NCBI GenBank assembly: GCA_965651935.1 | Contig: CBFGTC010000003.1 | Span: forward strand, 1 to 64,000 | Direction of reading: 5' to 3' | Source: JAFEDN01 sp965651935 | GTDB taxonomy: Bacteria > Pseudomonadota > Gammaproteobacteria > Coxiellales > Coxiellaceae | DNA: 64,000 nt | Part shown: positions 1 to 9,019 of the stretch, piece by piece | How positions within the stretch are numbered: position 1 is the stretch's first letter | Layout: every line of letters begins with the position of its first letter | Made by a program: the position numbers and the translations under genes | The notes under the pieces: generated by a model | Databases searched by the model: none | Seen by the model: only the letters and a program-made list of their open reading frames with translations | Told to the model about the DNA's origin: nothing

Positions 1-43
1 TACCCCGATTGAAAAATTTTCTTAAAAAAGTGTCTATTTTTAC

Positions 44-634
44 TTGACCAGAACACTTGTTTATAATGAAATTAGTGATTGGTTCGACGCGCATCGTAGT
101 AAAGAACTGACCATGGAGAAGTTTTATTTAGATCTACTTCAAAAATATATTCCAGCAGGAGGTGAAGTATTAGACGTTGGTTGCGGCACTGGCGAGCCTA
201 TAGCGCAGTTTTTAATTACGCAAGGTTATAAGCTAACTGGCATTGATGCGAGTAAAAAAATGATTGATTTATGTAAGCAACGGTTTCCAGATGCAAAATG
301 GTTGCTTGCTGATATGCGTACTTTAAATTTGCAAGAAAAATTCGATGCGGTTATTGCCTGGCACAGCTTTTTTCATTTACCTCACGATGATCAACGAACT
401 ACATTAAGATCGCTAGCTGCTTTAGTAAAAGAAGAGGGGCTGCTGATATTCACATCTGGTACTGAGTATGGTGAAGTTTGGGGCGATAATGGTGGGCATG
501 ATTTATATCATGCTTCACTTTCTTCTGAAGAATATACTCGCATACTTTCAGAGTGTAATTTTAAAATATTAGTACATAAAGTGAATGATCCTGAATGTGG
601 TGAGGCCACTGTATGGGTCGCCCAAAAAGAATGA
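44..634 (+). CDS. Class I SAM-dependent methyltransferase, small
   Basis: A 196-aa methyltransferase of the Rossmann-fold class. The SAM-binding motif I, VLDVGCGTG, sits near residues 42-50, followed by an acidic residue at the end of strand 2 (TGIDASKKM) and a motif II/III-like stretch FDAVIAWHSFFHL. The substrate cannot be read from the sequence. The start is a TTG at 44; an in-frame ATG at 113 is an alternative but would remove the conserved-looking N-terminal YNEISDWFD segment. The reading frame closes upstream before position 44, so the gene is probably complete. It is followed closely by an APH-type kinase and a GNAT enzyme on the same strand, which looks like a small accessory cluster. 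The start is the weak point. Confidence 0.8.
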   Translation: MTRTLVYNEISDWFDAHRSKELTMEKFYLDLLQKYIPAGGEVLDVGCGTGEPIAQFLITQGYKLTGIDASKKMIDLCKQRFPDAKWLLADMRTLNLQEKFDAVIAWHSFFHLPHDDQRTTLRSLAALVKEEGLLIFTSGTEYGEVWGDNGGHDLYHASLSSEEYTRILSECNFKILVHKVNDPECGEATVWVAQKE

Positions 635-644
635 AAAGATAGCA

Positions 645-1535
645 ATGAAACAAGTGATTATAGATGAAGCACTGGTGCGTCACTTAGTGACCACTCAATT
701 TCCTCAGTGGAAGGATCTTCCTATTTGGCCAGTTGCAGTCAGTGGCTGGGACAACAGGACATTTCATCTGGGCCAGGATATGCTTGTGCGTATGCCAAGT
801 GCCGCAGACTATGCGCTACAAGTAGAAAAAGAACAACGGTGGCTGCCAAAACTAGCGCCTTTATTGCCTCTTCCGATTCCAGTGCCTCTAGCCATTGGAA
901 AGCCAACGGAAGAATATCCTTGGCAGTGGTCGATCTATCAGTGGCTTCCAGGGGATAGTGCAGTAAGTGCGTCTATTTCTGATTTAGACCACTTTGCGAC
1001 TAGCCTTGCGGAATTCCTCTTCGTATTGCAGCGAATTGACACTGCGGATGGGCCATCACCAGGGCTACATAGTTTCTATCGGGGTGGCAGTTTAGCAACG
1101 TATGATGCTGAAACGCGGCAAGCACTTGCCATTCTAAAGGATAAGATAGATGTTGTCGTGGCAACAGAACTATGGGAAACAGCCCTCGCAACTGATTGGA
1201 ATCAACCACCTGTATGGGTGCATGGCGACATCAGCCGAGGTAATTTATTGGTGAGGAATGGGCAGCTTTGTGCCGTCATTGATTTTGGACAGCTTGCTGT
1301 TGGCGATCCTGCCTGTGATTTGGCGATTGCCTGGACATTCTTCAAGGGTGAAAGCCGGGAAATTTTTCGTACGCTTCTTGCGCTGGATGCTAACACATGG
1401 GCCCGCGGCCGTGCTTGGACGTTATGGAAAGCGTTAGTCATCGCTGCAGGCATCACAGGAGGAAATGCTATCGAAGCTACACTGGCTTGGCAAATTATAA
1501 AAGAAGTCATTGCTGACCATCAAAGCGAAAACTAG
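645..1535 (+). CDS. APH-family phosphotransferase (aminoglycoside/choline kinase-like)
   Basis: This 296-aa protein has the kinase-fold signature of the phosphotransferase enzyme family: the catalytic-loop motif HGDISRGN (His193, Asp195, Asn200) and the metal-binding motif IDFGQL about 15-20 residues later, then DPACDLAIAW. Family members phosphorylate small hydroxyl-bearing molecules such as aminoglycosides, choline or homoserine; the substrate here is unknown and resistance should not be assumed. The frame is open further upstream to 585, but the ATG at 645, ten bases after the previous stop, gives the normal N-terminus (MKQVIIDEALV). It is probably co-transcribed with the methyltransferase and the acetyltransferase. 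Confidence 0.82.
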   Translation: MKQVIIDEALVRHLVTTQFPQWKDLPIWPVAVSGWDNRTFHLGQDMLVRMPSAADYALQVEKEQRWLPKLAPLLPLPIPVPLAIGKPTEEYPWQWSIYQWLPGDSAVSASISDLDHFATSLAEFLFVLQRIDTADGPSPGLHSFYRGGSLATYDAETRQALAILKDKIDVVVATELWETALATDWNQPPVWVHGDISRGNLLVRNGQLCAVIDFGQLAVGDPACDLAIAWTFFKGESREIFRTLLALDANTWARGRAWTLWKALVIAAGITGGNAIEATLAWQIIKEVIADHQSEN

Positions 1536-1557
1536 TTAAATTTCAGAGGAAAATATT

Positions 1558-2067
1558 ATGACTATCATCCGTTTTGCCAGTGTTTCAGACGCTAAAGCTA
1601 TCGCCTCTGTTCATGTAGCATCATGGAAAGTTATTTACCGTGGTCACATTCCAGAAAAAATATTGGACAATTTATCTGTGAATGATAGGGAAGACCTATG
1701 GCTATCACTATTAAATAATACAGCTAAAGTTCTTGTATTAGAACAGAAACAACAGATCGTTGGCTTTGTTAGTTTTTGTTCTGGTCGCGATCAAGATATT
1801 GATTCTTCTAGTGTGGCTGAGATTACTGCAATTTATCTAAATCCCAATAAATGGAGAAAAGGCCTTGGTAAATTACTTTTACGAGCTGCAATTGAAGAAA
1901 TAATAAAGGATGGTTATAAAAGTATTTATGCCTGGGTGCTTGATAGTAATATACAAGCTAGGAATTTTTATGAAAATTTAGGCTTTATTAGCCGTGGTGA
2001 AACCAAATTAGAGCAAGAAGGGGAATATACGTTGAGTGAGATTAGGTATTGGAAAAGCATAGACTAA
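1558..2067 (+). CDS. GNAT family N-acetyltransferase
   Basis: A 169-aa GCN5-related acetyltransferase of normal length. The acetyl-CoA binding motif A is visible at roughly residues 95-110 (the R/KxxGLGKLLL loop after the AEITAIYL strand), and the C-terminal part has the typical NxxARNFYENLGF motif B. A Shine-Dalgarno-like AGAGGAAA precedes the ATG. The substrate cannot be deduced. It lies 22 bases downstream of the APH-type kinase and is the last gene of the small accessory run; an intron-like remnant follows directly. Confidence 0.85.
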   Translation: MTIIRFASVSDAKAIASVHVASWKVIYRGHIPEKILDNLSVNDREDLWLSLLNNTAKVLVLEQKQQIVGFVSFCSGRDQDIDSSSVAEITAIYLNPNKWRKGLGKLLLRAAIEEIIKDGYKSIYAWVLDSNIQARNFYENLGFISRGETKLEQEGEYTLSEIRYWKSID

Positions 2068-2096
2068 GTGGGATTTAACCTGAGTAAAGGACATCA

Positions 2097-2353
2097 GTGT
2101 GCCGCAGCAAGCGGTATGGAAGATGAAGGTGGGCCCTTCGCAGTCGATTTACAGGAATTGGCTGCAAACCACTGTAAGCGGCTGTAGTCAAAAGCTACGG
2201 TCGTGAGCGTTACAGAAAAGGCACAGCAAGGTGTCAGGTGAAGATCAAGAAGACGAACAAACGTGAACCGTCGTTCAAGTGTCGAAAATACATGAGATGG
2301 TGTCAAAACTGGAGAGGTGATGTTGCTCCAGGATAAGTTTAGCGGAAACCTGT
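2097..2353 (+). mobile_element. Probable group II intron remnant (5' ribozyme part, no RT gene)
   Basis: This stretch encodes nothing convincing but looks like the 5' half of a bacterial group II intron. It begins with GTGTG, fitting the GUGYG 5' consensus, and continues with segments typical of intron domain I, including CGTGAACCGTCG at about 2262 and a CTGGAGAGGTGAT...GCTCCAG arm near 2308-2333. No reverse-transcriptase/maturase frame and no domain V/VI is seen downstream, so it would be a truncated, inactive copy. The minus-strand frame at 2094-2306 inside it is taken as a shadow. The identification rests on recalled similarity and needs a covariance-model search. Confidence 0.45.
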
Positions 2354-2683
2354 TTACTGGATTAAAGTGCTATTCCCCATAAATTGAAAGTCTTTATTTT
2401 CCTTAAAAGTGAGTTTATCAATCATATTTTCAGGTAAGATAAATTCTTTGATCGCATTCTGAATACAGTCGCGAGCCGAACATAGAGAAAATTCTGAAAA
2501 CTGGAAGTGCATGCTCTGTAACTTAGTGAGCAGCATATTAATTATCACGTTAGATTGATCCACTTTTCTGCTAATAGAACTGATGGCTTTCTTAACAATA
2601 CTTATTTCTTTGTCTGTCAATGTTTCCACAGGTAAATTTTTTTCAATCGCCATCTGATTTACTGCAATTAATTTAGAAAACAT
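2354..2683 (-). CDS. Hypothetical protein, 109 aa
   Basis: An open frame of 109 aa, divergent from the adenylation-domain gene with 25 bases between the two starts. It is lysine- and isoleucine-rich and predicted mainly helical, with no signal peptide or membrane segment and no motif I recognise. No good ribosome binding site precedes the ATG on this strand; the purine-rich AGAGGAG in the gap serves the opposite gene. Its stop abuts the probable intron remnant, so the frame could be the damaged end of a longer gene. Existence as a real gene is uncertain. Confidence 0.4.
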   Translation of the reverse strand: MFSKLIAVNQMAIEKNLPVETLTDKEISIVKKAISSISRKVDQSNVIINMLLTKLQSMHFQFSEFSLCSARDCIQNAIKEFILPENMIDKLTFKENKDFQFMGNSTLIQ

Positions 2684-2708
2684 ATTATCAATAGAGGAGT
2701 TAAGAGTA

Positions 2709-5700
2709 GTGTCTAGAATTAGTCATTTGTTTGAAAAAATTGTGGAACATCACCCTAATCAATGTGCTGTTTCGTTAAATTCAGATCAAATAACCTATGA
2801 AATATTGAATAAACGTTCCAATCAACTCGCTCGCTATCTTATCCATACTGGAATAAAGCCTGGTCAATATATTCCCATTATTGCTGATAAAACCATTGAA
2901 ACGATGATCGCTATTATCGCTATATTGAAAGCCGGGGCGGTTTATGTGCCTATCAATCCTGAAATGCCCGAAAAAACTATACTGGCTATTTTGTCAGATA
3001 TTCAGAGCACTCTTATTGTGACTCAATCCAAATATAATTCTTTACGTACGGAAAAAATAATTCGTGTTCACTTAGAACACTTGATCACTTTATCCGCCCA
3101 ATTTTCTGAATTAAATTTAACAGAGCTTAAGTCAACTCATGATGTAGCTTATATTATCTATACTTCTGGAACTACCGGCAAACCTAAAGGAGTTATTGTT
3201 TCCCATCAAAATTTAATAGCAACATTTCAGTCATGGAAAAAAATCTATGGACTGACTCCCGCAGACCGTCATTTGCAAATGGCTCATTTTGCCTTTGATG
3301 TGTTTACGGGCGATTGGGTTAGAGCATTATGCTCTGGTGGCAGCTTAATACTTTGTACTAAAGAAACATTATTAAATCCGGCTGGCCTTTATTCATTAAT
3401 TAAAGCTCAAAAAATAAATTTTGCTGAATTTGTTCCAGCAACTTTGAACCGGTTGCTTAGCTATGTTGAAAAAGAGCAAGTTTCTCTATCTATGTTTCGC
3501 CTATTAATTTGCGGTTCTGATCAGTGGACGATGAAAGAATATCGGAGGACCCAAAAAGGCTGCGGTTTGGAAACCTGTGTCATTAATTCTTATGGCTTAA
3601 CTGAAGGTACCATTGATAGCACTTATTTTAATGGCATAGAGGACATGGCATCTTTACCAGATAATATGCTTGTTCCTATAGGGAAACCTTTTCCTCACGT
3701 TAAATTATTTATTTTAGATAAAAACAAAAAACCGGTTAGGGATCAAAATGTTGGTGAAATATATATTGGGGGAGCCGGTGTGGCTAAAGGTTATTTCGCT
3801 TTACCGGACATGAATGAAGAAAGATTTATTTGGATAGAGACTCCAGTGGGTCGGGAACGGGTTTATAAAACCGGAGATGAAGCCTATTTTTTCAAAGATG
3901 GTCAGGTGGTTTTCTTAGGCCGACACGAGACGCAGGTTAAAATTAATGGTCAGCGGGTCGAATTGCCTGCCATCGAAGCACTATTAAATGAACATCCTAA
4001 AGTAAAACAAGCCGTGGTAGTTGCTGCCGAGAATAACGGTACTCGGCATATTAATAGTTTTTTAGTCTTGAATGATCCTAGCATTTCACAACTCGAATTG
4101 ATTAATTATTTAAAACAAAGCTTGCCTTGTTATAGTATTCCAAAACATTTTTACGCTATACAAGAAGTTAGTCTAACTCCCAGCGGAAAAATTGATAGAC
4201 GTGCCATTAGTCAGCAAAGGCTGCAAGAAATTAAGCCTATTTTATCTAAACCACGAAATGAGTTGGAAATCAAAATAGCAAAAGTATGGGCTAAAATATT
4301 GAAGGTAGATTTTAGTGAAATTGGAAGAGAGCCGAGTTTTTCGGAACAAGGTGGAAGTTCGTTAGAATATGTCACTATGCTAGAAACACTCAATCAAGAA
4401 TTTTCAATTCAATTACCTTTAAATATCCATGCAGAAACCATACCGAGTTTAGCCAGCCATATTATTAGTTTTCAACAGCCTCGTAAGCACCAGATTGCTA
4501 TTATCGGTGGTGGACCTGCTGGGGTGTCTATGCTAATTCAATTATTAGCACAATTAAAACATGCGCCTTTTTCCAGAGAAATCGAAATTTCTGTTTTTGA
4601 AAAATCGAATAAAATTGGCTTAGGTCTGCCTTATTCACAAAAAGAAGATTGTTATATTTTAAATTTACCTAAAGCAGTGATGGAACCTATAGCAGGACAA
4701 ACAGGTATCTTTGCTGAATGGCTAAAAAATAATTCCAACTGTCCGCTAGATACTGACTTTCCGCCGCGTTTTTATTTCGGCCAATATTTAAATTTCTTAG
4801 CAGAAAATTTGCGAGAAAAAAATGATCTTTCGGGTATTCGTATTAAATATTATACGAAATGCGAGGTTAGCGATATTCAAAAAAAAACAGAAAGTGATTA
4901 TCTTATTAAGACCTCGCAGGGGAATTATCGAAGTCAGTATGTTATTTTGTGTACGGGTCACATGCCAACTTCAACGTATCGCAATCTAATCGGCACTCCA
5001 GGATATCAACATAATCCCTGGGATAGTAAGTCCTATAACGATATCAAATCCCACGACCACGTGGGTATTATTGGTACCCGATTAACGGCTATTGATACGG
5101 CTCTTAAATTATTCTCAAACGGTCACCAAGGACCTGTCACTATGATTTCCCGTACTGGCTTATTACCCACGGTATTGTCTCCTACCGTACCGCCTTATTA
5201 TTTAAAATATTTAACCTTGAGTAATTTTGTTAATTTGACGAGTTCAGGTTTATTACCATTACCGTTAAATTCTTTGCTGGAATTATTTTGGAAAGAGATC
5301 AGTGAGGCGGAAAAAAAACCTTTATCTTGGGAAAATATTATCAAATCAGAAAAAGAAATTTCGGCTCTGCAATGGCTAAACCGAGAGATCAGTCAAGCTG
5401 AAAAAGGCTCAAAGCCCTGGCAACAAGTTTTATTTGCGGTTTACCCAATTTTATCGAACATTTGGACTTATTTAAGCTTTGCAGATCGGAAAGCTTTTTT
5501 GGAAAAATATTATAGTGTTTTTATGACTTATTTAGCCGCTTTTCCATTAAATAATGCCTATAAACTCAGGCCTTATCTTCAATCAGGTCAGCTTCAAGTG
5601 CTTGGAGCTTTAAAAGATGTTAAAGGATATGATTGGCGATTTGAATTGATTCGGGAAGACGGCTCCATAATCATTCCTCAACATCTCTTCAATGCTACCG

Positions 5701-6080
5701 GCCCCGGATATAATCCATTACTCATTCCGTTGTATGCCAGTATGAGCAGAAATCATTTAATACAAAAACATCATCTGGGTGGTATTGAAGTCGATCCTCA
5801 GACTTTACAAGTTAAAGATTCATCAACTCTTTTCGCGGTAGGAGAGTTAACCAGGGGGGCTTGTTTAGCGACGACAGATATGGGACGAGTCAATTTTCAC
5901 GCCCAACGGATTGGTTTACAAGTGAGTCAAGCCATCAAGCTTAAACACCGTTCTAAAATAGAGTTACCTAAAATTGTGAAGAGATCAGAGAATTATCCTT
6001 CATTTTTCCAACGGACAATGATTCCGAGAAGCGCTCCGATGGCGCTTTTGAAAGCTGGGATGCGGCATTTCAAAATATAG
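2709..6080 (+). CDS. NRPS-like protein: adenylation - carrier - FAD/NAD(P)-binding oxidoreductase
   Basis: An 1123-aa three-part protein. Residues about 1-500 are an amino-acid adenylation domain: A3 YTSGTTGKPKG (residue 151 on), A4 HFAFDVFTGDW, A5 NSYGLTEG, A7 YKTGDE, A8 GRHETQVKINGQRVEL and A10 PSGKIDR. The Asp in FDVF is the residue that normally holds the substrate amino group. Residues about 520-585 form a peptidyl-carrier domain with GGSSLEY; Ser551 is the expected phosphopantetheine site. From residue 595 (IAIIGGGPAGVS) to the end is a flavoprotein with a GxGxxG dinucleotide loop and a C-terminal AVGELTRGA segment, like the FAD-NAD(P)-binding family (PF13454). There is no condensation, thioesterase or reductase domain. 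The start is GTG with AGAGGAG nine bases upstream. I infer that an amino acid is loaded on the carrier and oxidised there; an exporter gene lies downstream. Confidence 0.87.
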   Translation: MSRISHLFEKIVEHHPNQCAVSLNSDQITYEILNKRSNQLARYLIHTGIKPGQYIPIIADKTIETMIAIIAILKAGAVYVPINPEMPEKTILAILSDIQSTLIVTQSKYNSLRTEKIIRVHLEHLITLSAQFSELNLTELKSTHDVAYIIYTSGTTGKPKGVIVSHQNLIATFQSWKKIYGLTPADRHLQMAHFAFDVFTGDWVRALCSGGSLILCTKETLLNPAGLYSLIKAQKINFAEFVPATLNRLLSYVEKEQVSLSMFRLLICGSDQWTMKEYRRTQKGCGLETCVINSYGLTEGTIDSTYFNGIEDMASLPDNMLVPIGKPFPHVKLFILDKNKKPVRDQNVGEIYIGGAGVAKGYFALPDMNEERFIWIETPVGRERVYKTGDEAYFFKDGQVVFLGRHETQVKINGQRVELPAIEALLNEHPKVKQAVVVAAENNGTRHINSFLVLNDPSISQLELINYLKQSLPCYSIPKHFYAIQEVSLTPSGKIDRRAISQQRLQEIKPILSKPRNELEIKIAKVWAKILKVDFSEIGREPSFSEQGGSSLEYVTMLETLNQEFSIQLPLNIHAETIPSLASHIISFQQPRKHQIAIIGGGPAGVSMLIQLLAQLKHAPFSREIEISVFEKSNKIGLGLPYSQKEDCYILNLPKAVMEPIAGQTGIFAEWLKNNSNCPLDTDFPPRFYFGQYLNFLAENLREKNDLSGIRIKYYTKCEVSDIQKKTESDYLIKTSQGNYRSQYVILCTGHMPTSTYRNLIGTPGYQHNPWDSKSYNDIKSHDHVGIIGTRLTAIDTALKLFSNGHQGPVTMISRTGLLPTVLSPTVPPYYLKYLTLSNFVNLTSSGLLPLPLNSLLELFWKEISEAEKKPLSWENIIKSEKEISALQWLNREISQAEKGSKPWQQVLFAVYPILSNIWTYLSFADRKAFLEKYYSVFMTYLAAFPLNNAYKLRPYLQSGQLQVLGALKDVKGYDWRFELIREDGSIIIPQHLFNATGPGYNPLLIPLYASMSRNHLIQKHHLGGIEVDPQTLQVKDSSTLFAVGELTRGACLATTDMGRVNFHAQRIGLQVSQAIKLKHRSKIELPKIVKRSENYPSFFQRTMIPRSAPMALLKAGMRHFKI

Positions 6081-6139
6081 GATATGATGACTTGAGTTTG
6101 GGAATTAATGATTTGAGAAAGATGATTTCTTTTAGAAGA

Positions 6140-6373
6140 TTATTGGGCTTTTTCAATAAGATTTTTGATTTCTTCACGACGCTCTATGGTGCCGTGAATT
6201 TGTTCAACCATGTTTTCAATATTTAAATCTTTCAAAGCATGGCTATGTTCAAGGAAATTGCCGCCAAAACCCATGATTCCGGCTAAAATGAAGGCTACAA
6301 AGAAGATCCCTTGACGAGAAGGTTGAACCAAAGTATTTCTTACTATTTTAAAGGCTTTAAATGTCTGCAACAT
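6140..6373 (-). CDS. Small single-pass membrane protein, 77 aa
   Basis: A 77-aa protein with a basic N-terminus (18 residues), one hydrophobic segment at about residues 22-38 (GIFFVAFILAGIMGFGG) and a charged C-terminal helix rich in Glu, Lys and Arg. The ATG is preceded by AAGGGGGAAAG, a strong ribosome binding site. Function unknown. The first 18 residues, the ribosome binding site and more than 100 bases upstream are closely copied at 39635-39836 in front of a different short frame, which supports this being a real, expressed start. It lies between the adenylation-oxidoreductase gene and the MFS exporter, on the other strand. Confidence 0.6.
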   Translation of the reverse strand: MLQTFKAFKIVRNTLVQPSRQGIFFVAFILAGIMGFGGNFLEHSHALKDLNIENMVEQIHGTIERREEIKNLIEKAQ

Positions 6374-6513
6374 CTTTCCCCCTTTTTTATTGTTAGAACC
6401 CCCTAATCACAAGTGTCTATTAAAACATTTTTTGAGAATAAAATATGCAAGCTTTGATAGTGATATAATGTAAGCCATTTCCTACATATTTATTTGTTAT
6501 TTTTCAACGACTT
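6321..6513. repeat. Copy A of a dispersed 5'-module repeat
   Basis: About 190 bases covering the first 18 codons, ribosome binding site and upstream region of the 77-aa membrane protein. A diverged copy is at 39635-39836 in the same orientation. Shared landmarks are GGTTGAACCA, TTTTAAAGGCTTTAAATGTCTG, AGTGTCTATTAAA and GAATAAAATATGCA. The rest of the gap up to 6765 is AT-rich and holds only the likely promoter of the MFS gene. Confidence 0.7.
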
Positions 6514-6691
6514 AATTAATACTATAAACGGTTTAAGAGTTACACTCAGGCAGTTTTAGTGATCACGCTAATTTATTGATTTATAATATAATTATGGATA
6601 ATAATACATAATATAATTTGAAGAATATCTAAAAAGAGGGTAATTTTGCTGGCGTTTTTTCCACGTTTTCGATTCAATTAAGTTAATTGTG

Positions 6692-6721
6692 TCTACACCA
6701 TACTAGTAAATCTGTTATAGT
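6692..6721 (+). promoter_or_regulatory. Possible extended -10 promoter of the MFS gene
   Basis: TGTTATAGT at 6713-6721 fits an extended -10 element (TGnTATAAT). A weak -35, TCTACA at 6692-6697, lies 18 bases upstream. The MFS start codon is at 6766, giving a leader of about 37 bases. Read by eye only. Confidence 0.3.
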
Positions 6722-6765
6722 TTATTTTTACCGCTTGTCGACAAAAAATTTAAGGAATACTCCTT

Positions 6766-8265
6766 ATGTCAAAGCTTGGAATTGATCAATTATCCCTTCA
6801 AAATGAAAGGCCGTTAACATTACTGCAACAACCTCTATTAAGAGATTTCTCTTTTAAAAATTCTGATGTGCAACATGAAAAACCCGCAGTCACTTTTATT
6901 CTAAGCTCTGCGGAAAAGCGCTGGATATATCTTGCATTAACCATATTTTCATTTGGTGCAGGTGCGAACGAATTTTCCGCTGCTGGCTTGTTGCCTCAGT
7001 TTGCTGATGCATTTGATATTTCGGATACGCAGGCGGCTTCTGTGCAAGCGGTTTATGCACTAACTGTTGCTACCATGGGTCTTCCGGTGACAGCTCTTTT
7101 AGTCAATCAGCCTCGCAAGAGAGCCTTAGCTATTTTAATGCTGATCTTTATTAGCGGCAGTGTTACGAGCGCTTTTGCTCCAAATTACCCCTCATTGATG
7201 TTGGGCCGCATTCTTTCCGCCTTGCCTCATGCTCCTTTTTATGGAATGAGTTCGACCACGATTTGTTCCATGAATCCAGGGAAGGAAGGTGAGGCCATTG
7301 CGATTGTTTATATAGGAATGACTTTGGCTAATATTGCCGGAACTCCTGGAGCGACCTGGTTAGCTCGACAGTTGGGTTGGCGATTTCCATTTTGGACACT
7401 CGCGGGTATCGGAGGCTGCGGTTTATTGGCTATACTCATCTCGGCAGTGGATAAAGTTCCCCGAATGAACAAGAATATCGGTGAAGAATTAACCGATTTT
7501 ATTAAAAAAGATTTAAAAAAGCCCGGAATTTTACTGGGATTATTAGCCATTGCTTTGGGATTTGGAGGAATGGTGGCTTTTTCTGGCTATATTGCGCCGA
7601 TTATGACTGATGTCGCAGGATTCAGTGATAATGATATTCCCTGGATTGCCGCCACTTTAGGTGTTGGATTCACGGTGGGGAATCATTTAGGAGGAAAACT
7701 AACCGATCGCAGTCTCAAAGCGACACTATATGGTTCACTGATAGGGCTTGCTGTTACCCTGGGAGCCTTGGTATTTGTAGTGAAGTCACCCATACCCAGT
7801 ATTATTGGCGTATTTATTTTGGGAGCATTTGGTTTCGGCAGTTCTTCACCATTATCAAGAAATGTTATAGAAAAGGGGAAAAAAGACTCCATGTTAGTCA
7901 CCTCCAGCACCAATGTAGCTTTCAATTCAGGTATCGCATTGGCGGTTTGGATCACTGGAATGGTGATTGACACCGGTTACGACTATGAATCTGCCGGTTG
8001 GATGGGGGCGGCTTTAACGACAACCGGTCTTCTTATGGCAATATTGAGTAATAGATGGAAACTTGAGCAAGAGCCCAGCCTAATTCCAGCATTATTAAAT
8101 GAATCATCCGCTCAGGAAGTAGAAGCAAAAGCGCTGGTCAAAATCGCTCCGCTCGGCACTTCTCCCAAAAAAGTCAGCATTTGTTATAAGCTAATGAGTT
8201 GGTTTGGTTTTAATTACAATGATTCGCAAAATGACGAGCCTAGAATTAATCTATCAATAAGTTAA
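6766..8265 (+). CDS. MFS transporter, drug/metabolite efflux type
   Basis: A 499-aa major facilitator with about 12 hydrophobic segments between residues 45 and 430, resembling the AraJ/YdhP group of proton-driven exporters. It has an unusual soluble N-terminal extension of about 45 residues before the first helix and a soluble C-terminal tail of about 65 residues. Motif-like loops follow helix 2 (NQPRKRALA) and helix 8 (GGKLTDRSLK). AAGGA lies upstream of the ATG. It lies downstream of the adenylation-oxidoreductase gene in the same direction, although a divergent small gene and 390 bases intervene; export of that pathway's product is a reasonable but unproven guess. Confidence 0.83.
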   Translation: MSKLGIDQLSLQNERPLTLLQQPLLRDFSFKNSDVQHEKPAVTFILSSAEKRWIYLALTIFSFGAGANEFSAAGLLPQFADAFDISDTQAASVQAVYALTVATMGLPVTALLVNQPRKRALAILMLIFISGSVTSAFAPNYPSLMLGRILSALPHAPFYGMSSTTICSMNPGKEGEAIAIVYIGMTLANIAGTPGATWLARQLGWRFPFWTLAGIGGCGLLAILISAVDKVPRMNKNIGEELTDFIKKDLKKPGILLGLLAIALGFGGMVAFSGYIAPIMTDVAGFSDNDIPWIAATLGVGFTVGNHLGGKLTDRSLKATLYGSLIGLAVTLGALVFVVKSPIPSIIGVFILGAFGFGSSSPLSRNVIEKGKKDSMLVTSSTNVAFNSGIALAVWITGMVIDTGYDYESAGWMGAALTTTGLLMAILSNRWKLEQEPSLIPALLNESSAQEVEAKALVKIAPLGTSPKKVSICYKLMSWFGFNYNDSQNDEPRINLSIS

Positions 8266-8429
8266 GAGAGGGATAGGCGGGAATAGAGCTTCAGTGAGTA
8301 TCACGATCACTCGGTTAGTCACAATAAATTTCAAGAGGTAAAAAGTCAGCATCCAATATATTTATTTATTTTTAATCGCCAACTGAAAAGTGCCTTATTC
8401 AACATTATCCTAAATATAAAGTATTTATA

Positions 8430-8458
8430 GTCATTGCTTCGCTAATTCTCGCAATGAC
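8430..8458. repeat. REP-like palindrome
   Basis: GTCATTGC at 8430 pairs with GCAATGAC at 8451-8458 around a 13-base loop. The core resembles the dispersed GTCATTGCGAG/CGAAGCAATGAC palindromes found in many proteobacteria. It could also act as a terminator for the MFS gene, but no clear T-run follows. 8266-8429 is otherwise featureless. Confidence 0.5.
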
Positions 8459-8472
8459 AATTTTGGCATCCT

Positions 8473-8830
8473 GCCTTTGCGAATTACATAGCCTTAGCTG
8501 AAAATCAGCATAAACGGACTATCGAGGAAGATAGGACTCATATTGAGCAATTGAAGCCTTATATCGGTAAACGTGAACTTGACATGATCAATATGGGTTG
8601 CTTGCAGTCATTTATCGAAATAAGGAAAGAGGAGGGGGTTAAGAACCGAACCATTATCCAAGCGAATTACGACGCACTATAGTCCTGCTGAAATTCAGCA
8701 TTTGATTGAGGCGGCAAACCGGGTCTGTGATCGCCAACGCAGTACGCCGACTTTGTCTTTTATCAGAGATCGCCGGGCAATAAAAACCCTGACGATCACT
8801 GGTCAAACCCACGTAGAGTCGGTTAGATAG
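8473..8830 (+). pseudogene. Degraded tyrosine recombinase (phage-type integrase) fragment
   Basis: Two adjacent frames encode pieces of one integrase. Frame one, about 8473-8682, reads as part of the N-terminal core-binding domain (ENQHKRTIEEDRTHIEQLKP, then IRKEEGVKNRTI). Frame two, 8663-8830, reads like an integrase C-terminal tail (THYSPAEIQHLIEAANRV). The catalytic region with R-H-R-Y is missing between them, and frames are shifted, so the gene is dead. It lies 85 bases from the 3' end of tRNA-Phe, the usual place for such an integrase, which points to a lost integrative element. Confidence 0.7.
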
Positions 8831-8914
8831 ACTGGGTTAAAGAGACAGATTCCGGCAAAATTCCGGCAGTCAAAATTTGAACAGTTGGAAAGTTGTCGTA
8901 AGTGATTGATAATA

Positions 8915-8990
<76 letters not shown>

Positions 8991-9019
8991 ATAGAAAGCT
9001 AATTAAACCTATTCATTGT

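Noticed and set aside
707..1510. Three open frames overlapping the APH-type kinase on both strands
   Set aside because: They overlap a frame with intact catalytic motifs and show no motif, ribosome binding site or sensible composition; shadow frames.
645..1535. Aminoglycoside resistance gene
   Set aside because: The APH family is broad and nothing in the sequence points to antibiotic substrates.
2094..2306. 70-aa minus-strand frame in the intron-like region
   Set aside because: It lies antisense to a sequence better explained as structured intron RNA and lacks a ribosome binding site.
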